Shown piece by piece: positions 61,376 through 64,000 of a stretch of DNA of 64,000 bases. Positions within the stretch are counted from its first letter, which is position 1, and the number at the start of each line of letters is the position of its first letter. Source of the stretch: DATFVA01 sp963747755 (GTDB lineage: Bacteria > Bacteroidota > Ignavibacteria > Ignavibacteriales > Ignavibacteriaceae); NCBI GenBank assembly GCA_963747755.1, contig CAVVGK010000018.1:389132-453131 (forward strand). Reading direction: 5' to 3'. A model generated the notes under the pieces. It did no database searches and had not been told where the DNA came from. It worked only from the letters and a program-made list of their open reading frames with translations. Made by a program: the position numbers and the translations under genes.

Positions 61376-64000
61376 CTATTCTTCCTCTACAAGCTTTATT
61401 TCTTCCTCTGTTAAGCCGTAAAGCTGGTAAACAAGCTGATCTATCTGCTTGTCTGTTACGTCTATCTGCCGCTGGAGTGCGGTTTTTTCTTGTGGGGTTT
61501 TTGCATTGGAGAGATTTTCTTTGTTACTAATTATATTTTTCACTTTTTCAGTTATTTGATCGTGTGTTTCTTTTTCAATGCTTTCAAACTTTATTGCTTT
61601 TAGTGGAAAAGGCTTTAAATAATTTGTTTTAAATCTAAAGTAACCACCCCTTAAAACGTTCCCTGTATTTTTTAAGTAATACCAAAATAAATTCGAATTC
61701 AATATTCCCAGCCAATAATATATGCTTTCAGTAATATTCTGGTTTGGTATCAAACTATAAACTGTTGGGTTATGGTAGAGTTTGTTCAATTCAATCGTCA
61801 TACTTGGGTAATCACTTATTTCTTGTGAAATAATTTTATCTGTTTCAAAATCATTTATCACACGCCCTCGATGACAAGAATACCAATATCGAGGATTGGT
61901 TTTATATTTTACCCTTAAATTTCTTAATTCAATTTTATACTTCTTTAAATAACTAAAACAATTAGGAAATAAATTTTCAAATTCTTTTTCCTGAAGTATT
62001 ACAGTTTTACCGTCAACTAATTTGTATGGATAAACACAATAGAATTGAAATTCCGATTTGGCGTATCTTTTTACATCTTCTCCTTTTAAAATTGGTTTAA
62101 GCACAGCTTTTTCTAATAATATATTCTGCTGCTCCTTTTCGGAATATACTTCAATCAAATCATCATTTGTAATATCCGATATTCTTTTAAGAAAATAATA
62201 TCATCTGCTCCTGTAACTATTCCCTGAAATACTTTTTCAAATATATCACCTAATGTTTTAGGCTGCATTTGAATTTTGGCCATTACCTTAGATATGGAAT
62301 CATTATTCAATATCCAGGGCTCTGAAGTCATTCTATTTTGGTTATAAAGGGCAAAATTCTCTTCTTCTAATTCAAATAATTTATTTTGTAACTGTATCTT
62401 ATCCTTATTACCAAATTCATAATATCTAAAGTCAGATTGATTGTTATTTGATAAAAATAATAGACAAGTATAGGTAGTAGCCTGAGAGAAAATTAAATTG
62501 TTCCCAAAACTTATAATTGAATCTATTGAATTATCTGCAATCAATTTTTCTCTAATACCTGATCCAAAGTCGCTGTTCAAAAACTTATGAGGGCAAATAA
62601 AACCAAGCTTTCCACTAATGTTTAACAAGAGAAGACCTTTTTCAATGAATAGTAAATACAAATCAAATCTTTTAACCGCAGACTTATAGTGTGCTTGAAA
62701 ATATTTTATTTGATTTTCATAAAATTCCTGTAATCCTTGTATCCTTAAATAAGGCGGATTACCAATCACAACGTCAAATCCGCCGGCGTCCATTATTGCT
62801 TTAAAATCTGTTTTTTGAGTCGTACATTAATCCTCAACTTTTCTTCATCATCAAGAAAGCTCATCTCCATTTGGTCATAAAAATCAGGCTCAATTAAAAG
62901 ATTTGCCGTATTTTATATTTTCAGTAAGATCGGGGAGTCTCTTTCAAGGGAAAACTTCATCTGGTTACTTATGGTTTCTTCACTTTCACCTTCAAGCACT
63001 TCAAGCAGCAGAGAGAGTTTTGTAACTTCAACTGCCTGTGAGTCAATATCGACCCCGTAAATGTTGTTAAGCAATATCCTCTTCTTTTCGGATGTTGTAA
63101 GCAGGTAACTTCCATTTGCGGTTTGGCCAATGGGAAGAATCTTAACAGTAAGATATTTCTTATGTTTCTTTATCTGCTGTGTAATATTTCAGGTGCCAGT
63201 CAATTAAATACTGAAATGCTCCAATAAGAAAACCTCCGGATCCACAGGCTGGATCGAGTATTTTTAATTTTGCTGCTTCTTTTAACGAAGTCTTATCGGT
63301 AAGCATCTTCGAGCGTATCATCAACTATGTAATTAACAATGTAGGTCGGAGTGTAAGAGACTCCACATTGCTTTTTTCACCTCGGTAGTTTATCTTCTAT
63401 TACTGCTGGTGCGAAGGGGTAAGTCTTATTACCTTCCCGAGGAACTGCTCATATACCTGGCGAAGTATATCTGCCGGTAAAACAGAAAATTCATAAGGAC
63501 TATCGGGGTAGTAAGATGCTTTACAAGATCTTTAATTACTTTATCATCAATAGAAATATCGAGAGTGAGATTATCAGGTTCTTCTGCTTTTTTCTTTTTC
63601 AGATTCAAAATGAAATAACCCCGAGTTATATTTTTCATCTGCACGGTGGTAAATCTGTTTAAGTCTTTCATAAACATTTACACCGTTCTGCAGGTTCATT
63701 AACTGTCCGTAATCTTCAATGCCCCTGTCTTCACATATTCCTAAGAAGATTACCCTGTCAATTGTCTTCTGTACCGCGTAATTAATTTCTCGTATACTTA
63801 GGGTAGGGATTACGCAGAGCAATATTTCTTGCGAGCATTTTTCGCCATTCTTCCATCTGTACAAGAAAAACAGAATCAACTTCTGCAGTACCGCGTTTCT
63901 TTTTGTTACTCTCTACATACTTATCAAACGAGCCTTTGAGAATTGCTTCGCGGGAAAATATTCCCTCAATTTCACCCCACTTCTGCAGGTACTCTTCAAA
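61376..64000 (-). pseudogene. Frameshifted Eco57I-type restriction-modification gene, continues past the edge
   Basis: Read on the minus strand from the right edge, the pieces give YTPTYIVNYIVDDTLED (about 63350-63300), methyltransferase motif I KILDPACGSGGFLIGAF (about 63260-63220), IYGVDIDSQAVEVTKLSL (about 63065-63010), FDVVIGNPPYLRIQG (motif IV, about 62780-62740) and a C-terminal specificity part (61376-62158, RYWYSCHRGRVINDFETDK). They lie in different frames, with at least eight frame changes, for example a missing A near 62182 (FLKEYR against RISDITNDD). It is a decayed type IIG/Eco57I enzyme, or a region of homopolymer errors. The 5' end is outside the window. Confidence 0.8.

Overview
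The window looks like a chromosome segment from the Ignavibacteria/Chlorobi side of the Bacteroidota. Three large secreted proteins end in the 'NYPNPFNPST'-type C-terminal sorting domain of the type IX secretion system. Several lipoproteins have Bacteroidota-like signal peptides, and housekeeping genes (guaB, purD, glutaryl-CoA-dehydrogenase-like) have no operon logic. The lineage is inferred from motifs only; no database search was possible.

Positions 1 to about 37.9 kb are ordinary chromosome. They hold a GH31 alpha-glucosidase, a lipoprotein-type HiPIP and, on the minus strand, a tightly packed eight-gene operon (12.7 to 4.4 kb). That operon starts with poly-gamma-glutamate synthesis genes (pgsB, pgsC and a pgsW-type gene) and continues into a two-domain secreted protein, an outer-membrane barrel, an LVIVD-repeat lipoprotein, a DUF1624 membrane acyltransferase and a triple-repeat lipoprotein. 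Next come a gingipain-like T9SS protein, tRNA-Ser(GCT), a Crp/Fnr regulator, two histidine kinases each convergent with a receiver-only regulator, a 1.2 kb intergenic zone with three hairpins and an 11-bp tandem repeat, and a 1197-residue multidomain T9SS protein. After these are guaB, a GT4 glycosyltransferase, purD, a DnaE-like protein that stops after the palm domain, and MauE/DoxX, rhodanese and FemAB-like genes.

From about 38 kb to the right edge the window is accessory DNA, lower in GC and rich in orphan genes; its right end lies outside the window. No integrase is visible. Its parts are: (a) a plus-strand replication module (39.3-45.8 kb) with a primase/SF3-helicase (AEP + DUF5906) followed by a candidate iteron origin; (b) a minus-strand group of secreted proteins (45.9-50.4 kb) including a T9SS lipase-like protein; (c) decayed genes and an array of orphan genes (52.1-55.7 kb) separated by related, partly palindromic spacers resembling integron attC sites; (d) a minus-strand operon (61.3-56.2 kb) with a phiEco32-type amidoligase, a LIM-like zinc protein, a class II glutamine amidotransferase, a tiny basic protein, Mu-Gam-like, OB-like and DUF932 proteins, two small proteins and RadC; (e) a heavily frameshifted Eco57I-type restriction-modification gene running off the right edge.

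The most novel-looking parts are the amidoligase/amidotransferase/zinc-protein operon, the iteron origin next to the primase-helicase, the attC-like orphan-gene array, the extended poly-gamma-glutamate operon in a two-membrane cell, and the palm-truncated DnaE.
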